Position numbers and translations under genes: made by a program. DNA of 64,000 bases from Adiantum capillus-veneris (Eukaryota; Streptophyta; Polypodiopsida; Polypodiales; Pteridaceae). Below the pieces are notes generated by a model. The model made no database searches and was not told the origin of the DNA. It saw only the letters and a program-made list of their open reading frames with translations. The stretch is from positions 122,790,543 to 122,854,542 of the forward strand of contig CM043960.1 in assembly GCA_014529385.2 (NCBI GenBank). The letters are read 5' to 3'. This document shows, piece after piece, positions 21,966-33,438 of this stretch (within the stretch, counting starts at the first letter, position 1; the number at the start of each line of letters is the position of its first letter).

Positions 21966-23275
21966 GTCGATGACGAATTGCCCGATACTTCCTTATTTCT
22001 TGTCGAGACCATGCCTAAATGGAGTGAGAAGATTGTAAACTTTCTAGTTAATGGTTTTCCACCCTAAGAGCTTCGTAGGGACATAGCTCAAAAACTATTA
22101 AAATAATGTGAACCTTATTCTCTCATTGCAAGAACTCTCTACAGGCTAGGGAAGGACAATATTCTTAGAAGTTGTGCCTATGAGGATGAGTATTTATACA
22201 TACTGTAAGAAGCCCACATGGGTATAGCTGAAGGACATTTCTCAAGAGAACTAACAACTAGAAAGGTGTTGCATTAATCAGGCTATTGGTGGTCTACCTT
22301 ATTCATGGATGCATCACTTTTTACGAATGGATGTGATGAATGCCAACGCTTTCAGAAGACACAAAGGAAGGATAATATGCTTCTACATCCCATCAAGGTA
22401 TCCCAACCATTTGAAAAGTGGGGCTTAGACTTTGTAGGTCCAATTAGTCCGGCTGTGCGTAACACTCAGTCATGATATATCATTGTAGCTACCAACTATG
22501 TGACCAAATGGATTGAAGCAAAAGCAACACGAAAAGCTGATGCAAAGACAACAACTAAGTTTCTCTTTGAGAACATTATCACACGTTTTGGATGTCCCTT
22601 TGGACTTGTGGGTGAAAATGGAACCCATTTTATAAATGAAGTGATAAAAGAGCTCACATCAGACTTCATGATATCCCACCACAAGTCTACACCTTATTAT
22701 CCACAAGCAAATGGCCAAGTTGAGAGTACCAATAAAACTCTCATTTCCATTTTGACAGAGACAATTGAGGCTCATCGTATAGATTGGGATTCAAAGATTA
22801 CATTAGCTCTATGGGCTTATCATACTTCTCACAAACTGGCTATTAATTGTACACCATTCAAAATGGTATATGGCCAAGAAGCAGTTATGCCATGGGAGTT
22901 TGTAATTCCTAGTCTGTGCGTAGCTTCACAAGAAGGTTGGGATGGTAACCCTTTAGTTGAGCGCTTATACATCCTTGAGAGGTTAGATAAAGAAAGACAA
23001 TTGGCTATGCAAAATTCACTTGTGGAGAAAGATAGAAGGAAAAAATGGTTTGTTCGTCATGTAAAGAACAAAGTATCAATGTTAGTGATAAATTCTTTAT
23101 GTATGGAGTGTGTAATAAAAAGAAAAAGTTGAAATATGTGGGAAAAGGACCATATCAAGTGTGCAAAATTACCCCACAAGGTACCATTCGTGTGGAGACT
23201 CTACATGGAGTTAAAACCATTGGATTCCTCAATGGGAGTAAATTCAAAAGGTACTATGATCCTCTAAGCTAGGAA
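21966..23275 (+). pseudogene. Integrase of D (broken)
   Basis: The zinc-binding region around 22210-22350 reads AHMGIAEGHFS and GCDECQRF. The catalytic core has WGLDFVGPI, then GENGTHFINEV where the second aspartate has become E (E has SDNGTHF), and NGQVESTNKTLI with the catalytic glutamate. A C-terminal basic domain follows to KFKRYYDPLS. Several stops interrupt it. Loss of the aspartate alone would stop strand transfer. Confidence 0.88.
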
Positions 23276-24416
23276 GAGTTAGCACATTATTGGATATAGG
23301 AGCTCATCAAAAAATTTATCCTACAAAGTTTGGTGTCAGCTAGGAAACCCACCCCTATATCCACAAGACCATCCAAGTCAAGGGTGTTAATAAGAAGAAG
23401 ACCACTGTTTTTGGAATCCTACACCCTCCTATTACTTATGACAATGGAACCGTGGTTAAAAGCTTTTTGGTCATGCCTGTTGGTACTATGGAGGGTAAAA
23501 TAAACCTGGGGTGCTAATGGATGTCTGCAGTCAAATGTAATATCGATTGGGAGACCGGGAGTATCACGACACAGAAACCAACTCATGGCCCTATGACTCA
23601 AGGAATAACACTTGAAATCTCACCTCTTCATAACACAAAAAACAACAAAATATTGTCAATCCAAAAAGTCACAACATCCTTGCCAGTAGCACAACCCTCT
23701 AAAGCTTCAACCTCCATGGCTACGATAGACATTGCTACATCAAAGGCTCCATGTGATCTGACCAAGGGTACATATCAATGGGTCCCCAAGGTATCATTAT
23801 CGGAACCCCCTATGGTTCAAGTTAATTCACAAAGGAACCTCGAAGGAAGGCATCCACTCAATTTAAGAAGGTGAAAACCAAATCATCTTGGATTCCCAAA
23901 CAACTATTAGAAGCGCAAGGCTACTATTATGAGAATGATCAAATTTGGGTACCTAAACGTAAATCGTGTCCTTCCCTATCCACTACGAAACCATGTGAGT
24001 CAAACCTTGTGATTCCAAAGCCAATGGAAGACCGTGGGAAGGGAAAGATTACAGAATTCTACACACCTATTCCAGAGCTAGTTTGGGTTCCAAGGCAAAA
24101 CCAATATATTCGGCTTAGCTCAGGAATGGGGGAGTTCCATGAAGCTTCTAGCTCCTCATGTAATGCATCCATAGAGGTAAAAGCTTCTACACAACCTCCA
24201 CCTACCATAGGCAGCCTCGATGAAGCTACAAAAGATTTGACACCTCCCATTGTTCAATTATTACCTGATGCATTACTTCAAGTGCGTTCATGGGACAGTA
24301 CCTTACCACCCTTGCAACTCGATGAGGAACCCAAGGTTATAGAGAACTATTGGCTAAAATCCTCACCTATTACCAATTGGAATAACTGTTTCCAAAAGGT
24401 GATGACATCCTTTTAA
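23276..24416 (+). pseudogene. Post-integrase module of D (second protease-like plus W-x-P-K)
   Basis: Around 23320-23530 the translation aligns with the E module that holds the DTG triplet (YKVWCQLGNP, then YDNGTV, MPVGTMEGKINLG). The part encoding DTG itself is missing here. Two open pieces follow (23521-23874 and 23871-24416) with WVPKVSLSEPP, WIPKQLLEAQGYYYENDQIWVPK (split over the two pieces) and LVWVPRQNQYI. A C-terminal motif IENYWLKSSPITNWNN matches E (IENYWLKTLPITTWNN). The function is unknown. Confidence 0.75.
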
Positions 24417-24430
24417 TGTATGATCTACCC

Positions 24431-24444
24431 AAGGAATGGGGGAG
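24431..24444 (+). promoter_or_regulatory. Internal polypurine tract of D
   Basis: AAGGAATGGGGGAG lies 15 bp after the end of the pol-derived frame and far from the 3' LTR. E has the same tract at the same place with the perfect form AAGGAAGGGGGGAG. It resembles the tract that precedes LTRs. It may be a central-type second priming site or a trace of a former LTR boundary. Confidence 0.65.
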
Positions 24445-24534
24445 TCTTCATTCACATGAGCCTATTGAATTATTTCCCTCTTACCCTTCTTTCCCTAACC
24501 CTTGAGATTTTTGATTTTAGGGATTGTATATATA

Positions 24535-24547
24535 TAGATATATAGTA
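24535..24547 (+). promoter_or_regulatory. TATA-like site upstream of ORF3 in D
   Basis: tgtatatatatag about 90 bp after the internal polypurine tract and 175 bp before the ORF3 start. E has tgtatatataaag at the matching place. A separate promoter for ORF3 is possible. Confidence 0.5.
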
Positions 24548-24719
24548 GCTAACCAACCTAGTTTTAAAATAAATAAAAAAGTAAAGAGCAGTTAGCAAAC
24601 GAGTGTGAACAATACTAGTCAAAAGCATTGACCCAGACCTACACATGTCACATCAGGTACACTAGAACAGAAACCTATGTCAACAAACACCTAACCATCC
24701 TCTATTTGTGTTCATAGAC

Positions 24720-25115
24720 ATGGCTGATTCTTACGAATATTATTTTTACCTATCCCAAGTAATGCATTTATGTTATCCTCATATTTCCTCTGAATGGGAT
24801 TAGGTTGAAACAATCGCTTGTGAGAGAAATGTTGAGGAGTTAGAGTGGCTGATCCGCCTCTTGACTATGACAGATCCCTATTCTATCGAGGAAATTCACC
24901 CAATTTCCCAAGTTTACCCTTTTGCCCAGGCTGAGTATGCACACCTCGTGACATTCCTAATACTATTATGCACAGAAGAGGACGAGGACGATAATGGTGA
25001 TTGGACAGACGAGACACATGGCCTTACCGAAGAGGATTACACCTACCTTGATGATGAGGATGGCAGTTTAGCCTTAGATCTATCGACCGAGCTCTCCAAC
25101 CTCCACTTACTTTGA
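24720..25115 (+). pseudogene. ORF3 of D, small acidic protein of unknown function
   Basis: ATG at 24720 followed by 131 codons, with a single in-frame TAG at 24801. It aligns along its length with ORF3 of E: SSEWD, ACERNVEELEWLIRLLT, DPYSIEEIHPISQVYPF, HLVTFL and YLDDEDGSLAL. Strongly acidic C-terminal half, no signal peptide, no membrane segment. No known domain recognised; the env-like ORF of some Athila elements occupies this position, but nothing here looks like an envelope protein. F is inserted 109 bp downstream. Conservation between two diverged copies argues it was a real protein. Confidence 0.75.
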
Positions 25116-25219
25116 TCCTCATCGCTCGAGTGATGGAGGCTAGGTAGGATTAGAACAATAGGAGATTTTCTATTTTAGAGTTTAGTGATTAGCAAAGTTC
25201 TTTTTTCCCACTTATGTGC

Positions 25220-25224
25220 CTCTG
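25220..25224. repeat. Target-site duplication of F, left (CTCTG)
   Basis: Direct repeat of 42829-42833, flanking the two LTRs of F. Confidence 0.93.
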
Positions 25225-26168
25225 TGTTGACCACTGGGTCAACAACACAACATAACTCAAGTTTCGTACCAAAGTCTCATCTTTTGCGAGTTATGAAATG
25301 CTGCGGATTATGGCTATAAACGTCATTTGTAATGAGTAGTTATTCTAGTTTCAGAAGCCGGGGTGCAATGGCACTTCCAAATTGTAAATACAAAGCCATT
25401 TGACCCTTTCAACCCCATTTTTGGTTAAACCTAAGGTAGCCTTAGTATATAAGGTACCTAGGTCATTTTGTAAGGAGACTTTAATCATAACTAAAACTTT
25501 AGCGCTGCCGTCTACTGTGTGTGAGAGAGAAAGAGAGTGAGCGTGAGCTTCATCCTCTCGCTACGCCCGGCTCGCTCAACACATTGGAGATCCAATTGCA
25601 CCATTGCTGTAGGCTCGAGGAGAGCTACGCGACAACGCCAAGCATTCCACGCGAGACGAAGCGCACACGCCGACGCATCTGCGAGCTATTTGTGGCCGTA
25701 AGTGTATCAAACGATGTCTGTTTTCTGCGTGCTAGTAGTCTATAGAATCGTGGCGACATAAGCTACGCATAGGTACTCATAAATTTCAGTTTCTGGCACT
25801 TTCAAAATTCCGTTTTGTCATCCTACGCGTTTTTCGCAGACGGGTTTTGAGTGTAGAAGCTTAGGGATAGGTGTATCCTAGTGAGGGGATGGTGTTCCTT
25901 AAGTTTCGTACGAATCTGGCATGATTAGGTGAGTTACCTTCCGTATGTGTGTATGTGTCTAGGTGGTGTAGTTGAGAGCAGTGAGGTTCTTGATTGTGGT
26001 TTAGTTGGCCTTCTAGAGTGTTGTCTGTGTAGGATGGTCTCAGCCTGACAAGCTTAACAGATTTCCTCCGTGTGCCTATCATGTCATCTGTGTCCTCGAT
26101 TAACATTATGTTGATCTAGGTAGTCTTTGCATGCACTTCATGGGTGTGTGAGTCGCTCCCGTCCAACA
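25225..26168 (+). repeat. 5' LTR of element F
   Basis: 944 bp, same length as its mate. Contains TATATAAGG at 25446 and, at 25819-25830, catcctacgcgt, which is half of the palindrome arrayed in the F leader. ttatgttgat lies near the 3' end, as in A and Z. Confidence 0.93.
25446..25454 (+). promoter_or_regulatory. TATA box in LTR of F
   Basis: TATATAAGG, conserved in both LTRs (second copy near 42106), about 220 bp from the LTR start. Confidence 0.6.
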
Positions 26169-26169
26169 T

Positions 26170-26187
26170 TGGCGCTGCTGCCGGGGA
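26170..26187 (+). promoter_or_regulatory. Primer-binding site of F (tRNA-Asp type)
   Basis: TGGCGCTGCTGCCGGGGA one base after the LTR; two differences from the plant tRNA-Asp complement TGGCGCCGTTGCCGGGGA. Confidence 0.8.
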
Positions 26188-26189
26188 CA

Positions 26190-28409
26190 CAAGGACCTAA
26201 TTAGGTTTCCTACTAACACTCGTGTGATGGTTGCTCGATTTAGTTTTGGCTAAAGAAAGCGTTTTTCTTAAGTGGATCCGGAAGAGGATATTCCGCGATC
26301 AAGTGGATAGCCAGGAAGCGTGTGTCTTGCCGAGGGTCTGCGACTAGATAGGTTTAGTTAGGATCTGTGGATTAGAGTAGTTGGTGGTGGTCGAGTGATT
26401 TGTGAGGTGATAAAAGCGTTTACTAGTCCGTGTGTGGCAGTGAAGCGTTTTTCTACTCATAGATGCAAAACCCCATATGATTTGTAGGAGTAGCTTTAGG
26501 TAAGTGATCCGATTCTGATCTAGAGCTATTCAACACTAAATTATTTGCTAAACTAGGATGTCTCAAGGGGGTTCTGGAGACCAAATTTGAAAATTCTGAC
26601 TGCACCAGTGGGTTCAGAGGGTAGGTTTTACCCTATTTTCATATTGACTTGGGTGTTTTTCCCTATTTTTGTTGACCAAAAGCCAAAAGGCGGAGTCAAA
26701 AAATGTAAAATTTCAGCAAAGGCTTAATTGAGTGATTTTTGCATGTTTTTGCAATTGTGAAGCATACTTGCACTTGTTGAGAGCATAAGGAAGCATCAGG
26801 GACACTTCAGTCTCAAAAAATCAGCAGTAGACATCCTACGCGTAGAATGTCTACAGGGTGATCTGGTGGAAATTTTGAAAATCTGAGGTTACCAGTGTGT
26901 TCAGAAGGTAGGTTTTACCCTATTTTCACCTGGAAAGTGGAAATTTGACCATATCTTGATAGGATAAGGCCAAATAGACTGAAATTGCCAGACATCCTAC
27001 CCAAATTGTTCCAAGGTATTATTCCAAGACCAAAACCATAGGATGGCTGCAGGAGCATGATCTGCATGATATATTGAGTGACTGAAAGGGGTTTCAACTC
27101 ATTTGGGTGAGAAAATTGGGTTCAAAGCGGACTTTAGCACTTTTGACTGAAAAAAGGCAAGAATAGCTAAAATTTGGGACTTTTGAAATCCAAACCAAAA
27201 TCTAAGCATACCACTGGGTTACTGACAACAAGGGGAAGCTGTGGGACAAGTCTGGGGTCAAACAGGCCAAAAAGACATCCTACGCGTAGGATGTCTTCTG
27301 TGTGATTTTGGACTTTAAACAAAATTCTGAGCATACCACAGTGATCAGCACCTTAAGGAGAGTCTGTGATTCAAGTTTGGGCCGATTCTGAGCAGTTAGA
27401 CATCCTACGCGTAGGATGTCTAAGGCATGATTTAGAGGCCAAATTCAAACTATGGACATAGCAGGGTGTTGTATAGCCTTAGGCAAGCCTCCTAGGCAAA
27501 TTTGGTCCAATTTGGAGTTGATTTGACTTAGGAATTCATCAGAACAGACATCAGGCTTCTGGAACAGATTCTTGATCATTTGACCAGCCTATAGGTGTCA
27601 GAATCAAAAAGTAAAAATAGCTATGAGATTAGCACATCAAGGGGAAGCTACAATGCAAGTTTGAGCTGAAACAGAGCAAAAAGAAATCCTACGCGTAGGA
27701 TGTCTCCAGCTTGATTTAGGACTCCAAACCAACCTATGAGCACACCACTGTGATCAGGATATCAAGGAGAAGCTAGGGTGAAAATTTCAAGTCATTCTGA
27801 GCAAAAAGACATCCTACGCGTAGGATGTCTCAAGGCCATTTTTAAATCCAAATAAAATTCTGAGCATACCATTGTGTTGCTGGACTCAAGGGGAGTCTCT
27901 GGACCAAATTTTGTTCAAATCTGAGCATATAGACATCCTACGCGTAGGATATCTCCAGGCCAGTTTTAGGGTCCAACTGTACTTTTGACCATACAGAAGT
28001 GTTCACAGTGTCACAGAGATCCCAAATCTTTTTTCAAAATTGAATTTGGACTCATTTTGACCATTCTAAACTGCATTTCACTGTTTTGGCCATAACTTTC
28101 ACAAACGGTATCAGATCGGAAAAGTTTTTATATCAAAACGTAGCGTGAGAATGGCTCTACAGATCCTAGAGCAAAACTTGAACTAAATGTATGACATTGG
28201 CAACCATTTAGTTCAACTTTGAAAAAAACATCGTTTGAGGCCTCAAAATTCATCCACAAGTTAGGGGTGTCTAAAAGCGACAATTTGCGAGAATTGTGAC
28301 GAAATGGTTGCGTTTTTGGACATAGTTTCGACTTTTCCCTAACCAAAGCACTTGAACATAGTGGACTAAGTCTACTTGAACCGAGAAAAACCTTTTAAGC
28401 CCAGAAATC
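26190..28409 (+). other. Long untranslated leader of F
   Basis: About 2.2 kb with no coding frame. It holds a palindrome array from 26829 to 27954 (annotated separately). The flanks 26190-26820 and 27960-28400 show nothing recognisable apart from further T/A-rich tracts. Confidence 0.7.
26829..27954 (+). repeat. Palindrome array in leader of F (CCTACGCGTAGG)
   Basis: Six clear copies of a 24-base palindrome: half-site AGACATCCTACG followed by its own reverse complement. Starts are 26829, 27273, 27398, 27682, 27807 and 27931; three (27273, 27398, 27807) are perfect, the others have one change. Degenerate traces are at about 26993 and 27545, giving a period of roughly 125-160 bp. Flanking DNA is also weakly repeated (for example 'gagcataccactg', 'caagtttgg'). 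Same location and layout as the array of A but with a different core. Confidence 0.9.
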
Positions 28410-28892
28410 ATGTCTACCCTAGATTCAAACGAAGCTTACACAAGCTTGGAGATCCCGAGGATAGAGGAATATCCTTCCACAATGGATCTTCCAAACTTGC
28501 AATTGATAAAGATCCATCATGTTGAGAGAGTTTGGATGATTGGTCATGAGAGTGAAGGACTATATAGATACATTGACGACAATGAGGTCAATCTTTATAG
28601 GTGCTCAGATCCATACCTAGAAAAGATAACGGATTACAAGCTCTTATATGTCTACACATACGGAGTCGACTGTCAATGGAGATCTATAGTTGTCGACAAG
28701 TATGGACGAAACTACAGAGTTGTAGAAAGCACAAATCCACAGAGTGTACTAGAAAGAGGTGGATATTTGGTCAATGAAGGACCACAAATGCCTCCACCAA
28801 ACACGCGAATTCCTATAGGAATTCCAAGAAGAGAGCCACCAGGATTCCCTTCAAGAGCGATAACGAGAGAAGGATTGGGAGAGGACTTGTAG
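28410..28892 (+). pseudogene. gag N-terminal region of F
   Basis: ATG at 28410, 160 codons. LYRC, ITDYKLLYVYTY and DKYGRNYRV match the A gag N-terminal domain. The C-terminal end is proline rich (IPRREPPGFP). The frame stops at 28890 through a shift; the next gag piece lies in another frame. Nothing upstream competes for the start. Confidence 0.75.
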
Positions 28893-29752
28893 ACAATCGA
28901 CGAGTTAGACCATCCCAAGTCCAGAAATGGGTAAACAGAAAATACTCCGGAGATAAAGATCCGAGAGATCACGTAGCGGCTTTTAGAAGAGTGATTAGAG
29001 CAGAGGAAGTTTCAGATTTTGCGACACAGTTTGCGGGATTTGGATTGACTCTAGAAGATGATGCAGCTTCATGGTTCGACTCGGTGGAAAAATGGGATTT
29101 TGAGACCCTAGATGAGCTGTTTGAGGAGTTTATTGAAGAATTCTTGCCAAAAGGCATTGCTCACAACACAGTCTCGCAAATCCATAGATTCAAACAGAAA
29201 GAGGATGAATAAGTACGCAAAGCATCATTACGGCTCAAGAGATATGTTAAGCTCTGTCCGAGAGCGGAATTACCTACGCAAGCACGACTGATGCTGATCT
29301 TTATCCAGGGAATGAGACATGCGGGCCTTCATAAGGATCTGCATATGATAAGGAGGATGACGCTAAACGAGTTGATCAAAGAAGCTCTTTATCTAGTGGA
29401 TAACTGTGAGGCATACAAAGAAAAGGACTTAAAGAGTCAAAGAGATGACACATCCTCTCAGCACAGTGTTTCACAGATAAGTGAGTCCATTGCCAAGCCA
29501 ACGGCACCTATTGATAAAGAAAAGCTTATCGACGACTTGGTTAAGAGGTTGATTCCTCTTGTAAGGTCTAATTCGGGAGAGCCGAAGTGGTGTGAAATTG
29601 AGAGAAAATGGACAAACCATACGGGGGAAGAGTGCTATTATAGCATGGAAAATGCTAGGGAGAGGTATGTACAAACTGTTCCAGAAGCACCTACTCACCA
29701 TAGATACATTACGGGGAATGCGCCAAGACCAGTAGGAGTTTTAAGGCCATAG
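28893..29752 (+). pseudogene. gag capsid region of F
   Basis: Two pieces in one frame separated by a TAA at 29210. The first has AFRRVIRAEEVSDFATQF, GFGLTLEDDAASWFDSVE and FLPKGIAHNTVSQIHRF. The second has IFIQGMRHAGLHKDLH, EALYLVDNCEAYKEK and KWCEIERKWTNHTGEECYY. This is the retrotransposon gag capsid domain and aligns with A. The stop falls just after KQKEDE, close to where A also has a stop. Confidence 0.82.
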
Positions 29753-31233
29753 CTTGTCTTAGGACAACAACCTCCGCTGCCAGGTGCTAGAATGCAGGTA
29801 GACATGAGATACATGCCAATGATGGAAGCATCAATTAAACCAACGCCAGTACCAGCTACAATGTGGTATAGCAACCAAAGAGAGTACTACCCTTCGGAGA
29901 AACAAATGTGAGAGAAACACATAGAGTGGTGAGGCCGGTACAACCTCCACCTCCTGGGTTTCAGTCAAAAGAAACAAGGTATGAAATGGGCGAAAGGACA
30001 TTGGGATTCATTGAAAATAACGGCTTATCTAGGTCAAAGCTTGCTTATAGCCAAGAGGAAATGCTAAAAGAATCTCCTCAACCAGAGACAGATCGTCACA
30101 AAAGTCGTGACAACCACTTGGTCAAACAATGTCCTCATACGGAGATCATTGAAGTAAATGCCTATTGTCTTGAGTGTGGCATCACTCACTTGATCCCCGA
30201 TTGCCCGAAAAACCCAAACCAAATCAGGAAAATCACGACAAATGTATCAGGGATTGTTCAGCTACCTAGTAGCTCAGAAAATGAAAATGTCGTACCAGTT
30301 CAAGTGGTTACGAGAGCACAAGCTCAAAAGAAAGATGATGAGAATCCAGAGACAAAGAACACGGAAGGTGACATGAGTCCAAAGACAGATGATGGACCAA
30401 AGACAGACGCACCTAGTTAGAAAACCAAGAGCAAACAAAATAGTTGGAAAGCTAGAAAGACTAGGATGAAAGCACGCAGGGAACGAGAGCAAAAATCCCT
30501 AGCTGAGAATCTTACCGAAGCTCAGGAGAAGATAAAACAACATGAGGAAAAGGAGGCACCTTCTCTTACACAGATGGTTAAACCTCTAGAAGAACCATCC
30601 ACGGATGAGAAACCGAGAAGTGCTAGTTCAGGAGGATCTGTGTTGGCAGAGAAGGTTAATGAGACATTAGATTCCCTCTTGAAAGCCTATGATGTGAGAC
30701 TCAAAAACAACCAAACCCAAGAACATAGGTGGATGACATATCCCTATGCGGAACTAGAAAAGCAAAGGTTTGAAATGTGCCATAAAATGATTCAAACAGC
30801 CCAAGCTTTACTAGAACCACCAGGTGCAAAACCTGAGGATGTGATCCGTGTCATGCCTACACAAGTAATCCCACCAAACCAGGAACTAAAAGAGCCAGAT
30901 TCTAGTCATGAGCATAGACCAAACCTCAAAGACCCAGCATTAGAACCAAGGATAGTACTGAATACCAAGGATAACTCTTCCGAAGGATTTCACCAAGCTA
31001 TACCTGAGGATTGTAAAGAGATAGATGGTCTTAACGAATTGTGGAAACAAGTCAGAGAGGCCAATGAAGCCGATGACCTAAGAAGACGAGTAGACAAGAC
31101 TGGTGATGAACGAGGAGTGTTTTTACCACCAATAGAGGAATTTGAGACTGGATCTCAAATGAATCTAGACGTACAATCGTGTTGGGGGACAAAGGATCTG
31201 TACAATCTATGGATAGTCAACCCCATTTGCTAA
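29753..31233 (+). pseudogene. gag nucleocapsid and coiled-coil region of F
   Basis: Open pieces 29908-30420 and 30466-31233, with short non-open joins. The first zinc knuckle has decayed (DNHLVKQC remains); the second is CLECGITHLIPDC. VPVQVVTRAQAQ matches A. The second piece starts with a charged stretch (LAENLTEAQEKIKQHEEK), probably coiled coil, then GGSVLAEKVNETLDSLLKA as in A. It ends in an acidic linker to the protease. Confidence 0.75.
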
Positions 31234-31384
31234 GAACACTACCGTCCTACATGGGAGAGTACGAGACCAAGTCAGATGTGGTTGCAGTTCCATCAAAGAG
31301 ACTATCTCCCGACTATCTCCCAACAAGGCCATCGATTCAAAGGGGCTAGTAGATATTCTATCTACCCCAGTCACTTGTACAATA

Positions 31385-32500
31385 ATGTTAGCCGAGTTGC
31401 TCAGAATAAGACCAAACATGTGGGCTAATGTGGGTAAATGTCTAGAGAAATTTGGTGTAAAAACCTCAATGACACAAATCGAGGAAGGCATCAAAGAGCT
31501 TGAAATGCCTCAACTAAATACTAGGCCAGTGCCATTAAACAAGGTAGGCGAGTATTACGAGGGAGAAGATGGAAACACCACCCTTCCTGTGGAATTCAAT
31601 GGTGTAAAAACCATGGTAATCCTTGATAGTGGAGTTGGTGTGGCCATTGCAACAAAAGAAGTTTGGAAAAAATGGGGAAAACCTACCTTGATATCCACAC
31701 GAATGACCCTGCAGCTTGCAGACGGACACAAGGAAAAGCCCCTAGGACTGCTAGAAAAAGTACTTGTTACTTCTTGTGGCATTGAATATGAACACACTTT
31801 TGTTGTTGTTGACTTTGGCAAGAAGAACAAATATGACATCATTCTGGGAAGACCATTCATGCGACAATTGAAAATGGTTCAAGATTGGGGTTATGACCAT
31901 ATATACCTGAGACATATGGAAACCATAATAAAGGTAAACTTGAGGGACCATAGCTATAGGGATGTGATGAGAACACCGGTAGAGGAGCTTGATTCCACCA
32001 CAGTAGCAGGATCAGAACTTCCAGCTTGGTTAGGTAAGCCTAAAGAACTGTGGATGTGTGGAGCTTCACAATGTGGTAACTTGAAACATGAGGAATGTAT
32101 GCTAGAGCGGGTTATAGAGGACAGGGACTATATCCCAGAACCATTTCCTGAAGAAGAGTTAGAGCCTTTTGGATGGGAACACATCTTGGATACTCTGGAC
32201 GTGTGCGCCGTGGAGGATGCTCCCACAACAAAGTTTTGTGATGAAAATGGCTATGATGTCGTTCCTTATTTTGCAGTAAGTGTAATCCAGGAAAACGAAG
32301 AGAACGAGACATCAACAAGCTCTCGACATAAGGAGCAAACAAAGAAATGTGGAGAATCAAAAGATGAAGAAGACGACGAGTTCTATGACTCTGTAGAACA
32401 CTTCGAGCTTCAAGAAGATCAACGACCCGGGAATCAATGTCATCACTACATGAATAAAGTGCATCAAAATTGGATTCCAAAGTCCTCAGTGAAGACATAG
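31385..32500 (+). pseudogene. Protease of F (retropepsin-like, best preserved copy)
   Basis: 371 open codons. After MLAELLRIRPNMWANVGK comes GEYYEGEDGNTTLPVEF, then TMVILDSGVGVAIATKEVW with catalytic D-S-G, a flap-like region LQLADGHKEKPLG, VVVDFGKKNKYDIILGRPF and LKMVQDWGYDHIYLRH. The C-terminal half (ELWMCGASQCG, EPFPEEELEPFGWEHILDTLDVC) is conserved with A but not a known domain. It would process gag in the particle. All retropepsin landmarks are present, so the domain itself may be intact although the element is broken. Confidence 0.87.
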
Positions 32501-32521
32501 CCACCACAAGCATCCTCATAC

Positions 32522-32813
32522 ATGGCTCCTAATAAGGATGCACAGACTCAGCTAGGAGGAATACGACCAGAGCAACGAGCTAACAATGCTCTAATCAATG
32601 GGCTAGAAAAGTCCTCCAAGAAACTACTACCCACGAGCAAACAGACAGTAACTTTCCACTACCAGCCAAAAAATCAAGGGAAAGTACAAGAAGTCAACCT
32701 TGTTGAGGATATTAGCGATAGTGATGAATCTTACGACATCCCCTATCATCAACTCAGGCCATCACTATCACCAACCCCTTCAGCAACAACCATGACAGGT
32801 CAAAAGAGCAGGA
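32522..32813 (+). pseudogene. Protease-downstream fragment of F, cut by E
   Basis: Frame of about 95 codons of F origin, serine/threonine rich with an acidic patch (EDISDSDESYDIP). It is cut at 32813/32814 by the end of E; beyond that the frame reads E sequence. CAGGA (32809-32813) would be E's target duplication, but its partner is lost. Confidence 0.6.
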
Positions 32814-33039
32814 TGTCACGTCTAGGGACTTGCTACGCGCCGTGTGCGAGCCACAAAGGCTCCTAGCACACAGTCATACAACAGACAAGCTCACAAGGAA
32901 GAATGGTGTGTCACTCACCTTCCTGCGTAGTTGCGAATGAAGGATTCCCGCGCCGCGAAGAAGAGGGAGACGCCGCTACGCCACGCTCAACCTCCTCGCC
33001 GCCGTCATGCCGCCGCAACTCTCGATCACACACACACAC

Positions 33040-33121
<82 letters not shown>

Positions 33122-33426
33122 GCACACACACACACACACACAAGGAGATGGTGAAGGAGAAGGTGGAGATGAGGCAAGAGCGGCCTCTATTGCACAAAGA
33201 GACAATGAGTAAAAATTAGGTTTAGTGGCTTTTATATGAGCTCACCCCATTCACACTTGGGCGCCCATACTTAGCCAACTAACTTCTTGAATATTCCAGT
33301 TAGAGTGCGCCTGTCATCGGCGATCACCCTTACCCTGTTCCTATTGGTCCGACAAGCCCGGTACCTGACTCTAAACAATACAACGTTTATAGATCATAGG
33401 GTGTCCGTGTGCCGTGAGGGTTAACA
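32814..33426 (-). repeat. 3' LTR of element E
   Basis: 613 bp; in its own orientation TGTTAACCCTCACGG to GACGTGACA. It aligns with the D LTR (43897-44397): CGGGCTTGTCGG, CCAATAGGAA, GGCGCACTCTAA, CCAAGTGTGAATGGG. The extra length comes mainly from an expanded dinucleotide repeat. TATAAAAG is at 33229-33236 (minus strand). Confidence 0.88.
33026..33142. repeat. Compound microsatellite inside E LTR
   Basis: (CA)n-(CT)n-(CA)n, about 117 bp. The D LTR has a shorter GT/GA tract at the same place (44140-44183), so the repeat is an old part of this LTR that expanded in E. Confidence 0.93.
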
Positions 33427-33438
33427 TGCCCCCCTTCC
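33427..33438 (-). promoter_or_regulatory. Polypurine tract of E before 3' LTR
   Basis: Minus-strand GGAAGGGGGGCA abuts the LTR; D has the same tract at 43885-43896. Confidence 0.88.

Noticed and set aside
33007-33219. Overlapping open frames across the (CT)n(CA)n repeat
   Set aside because: Translations are only dinucleotide products (SLSLSL, HTHTHT) and lie inside the E LTR; not genes.
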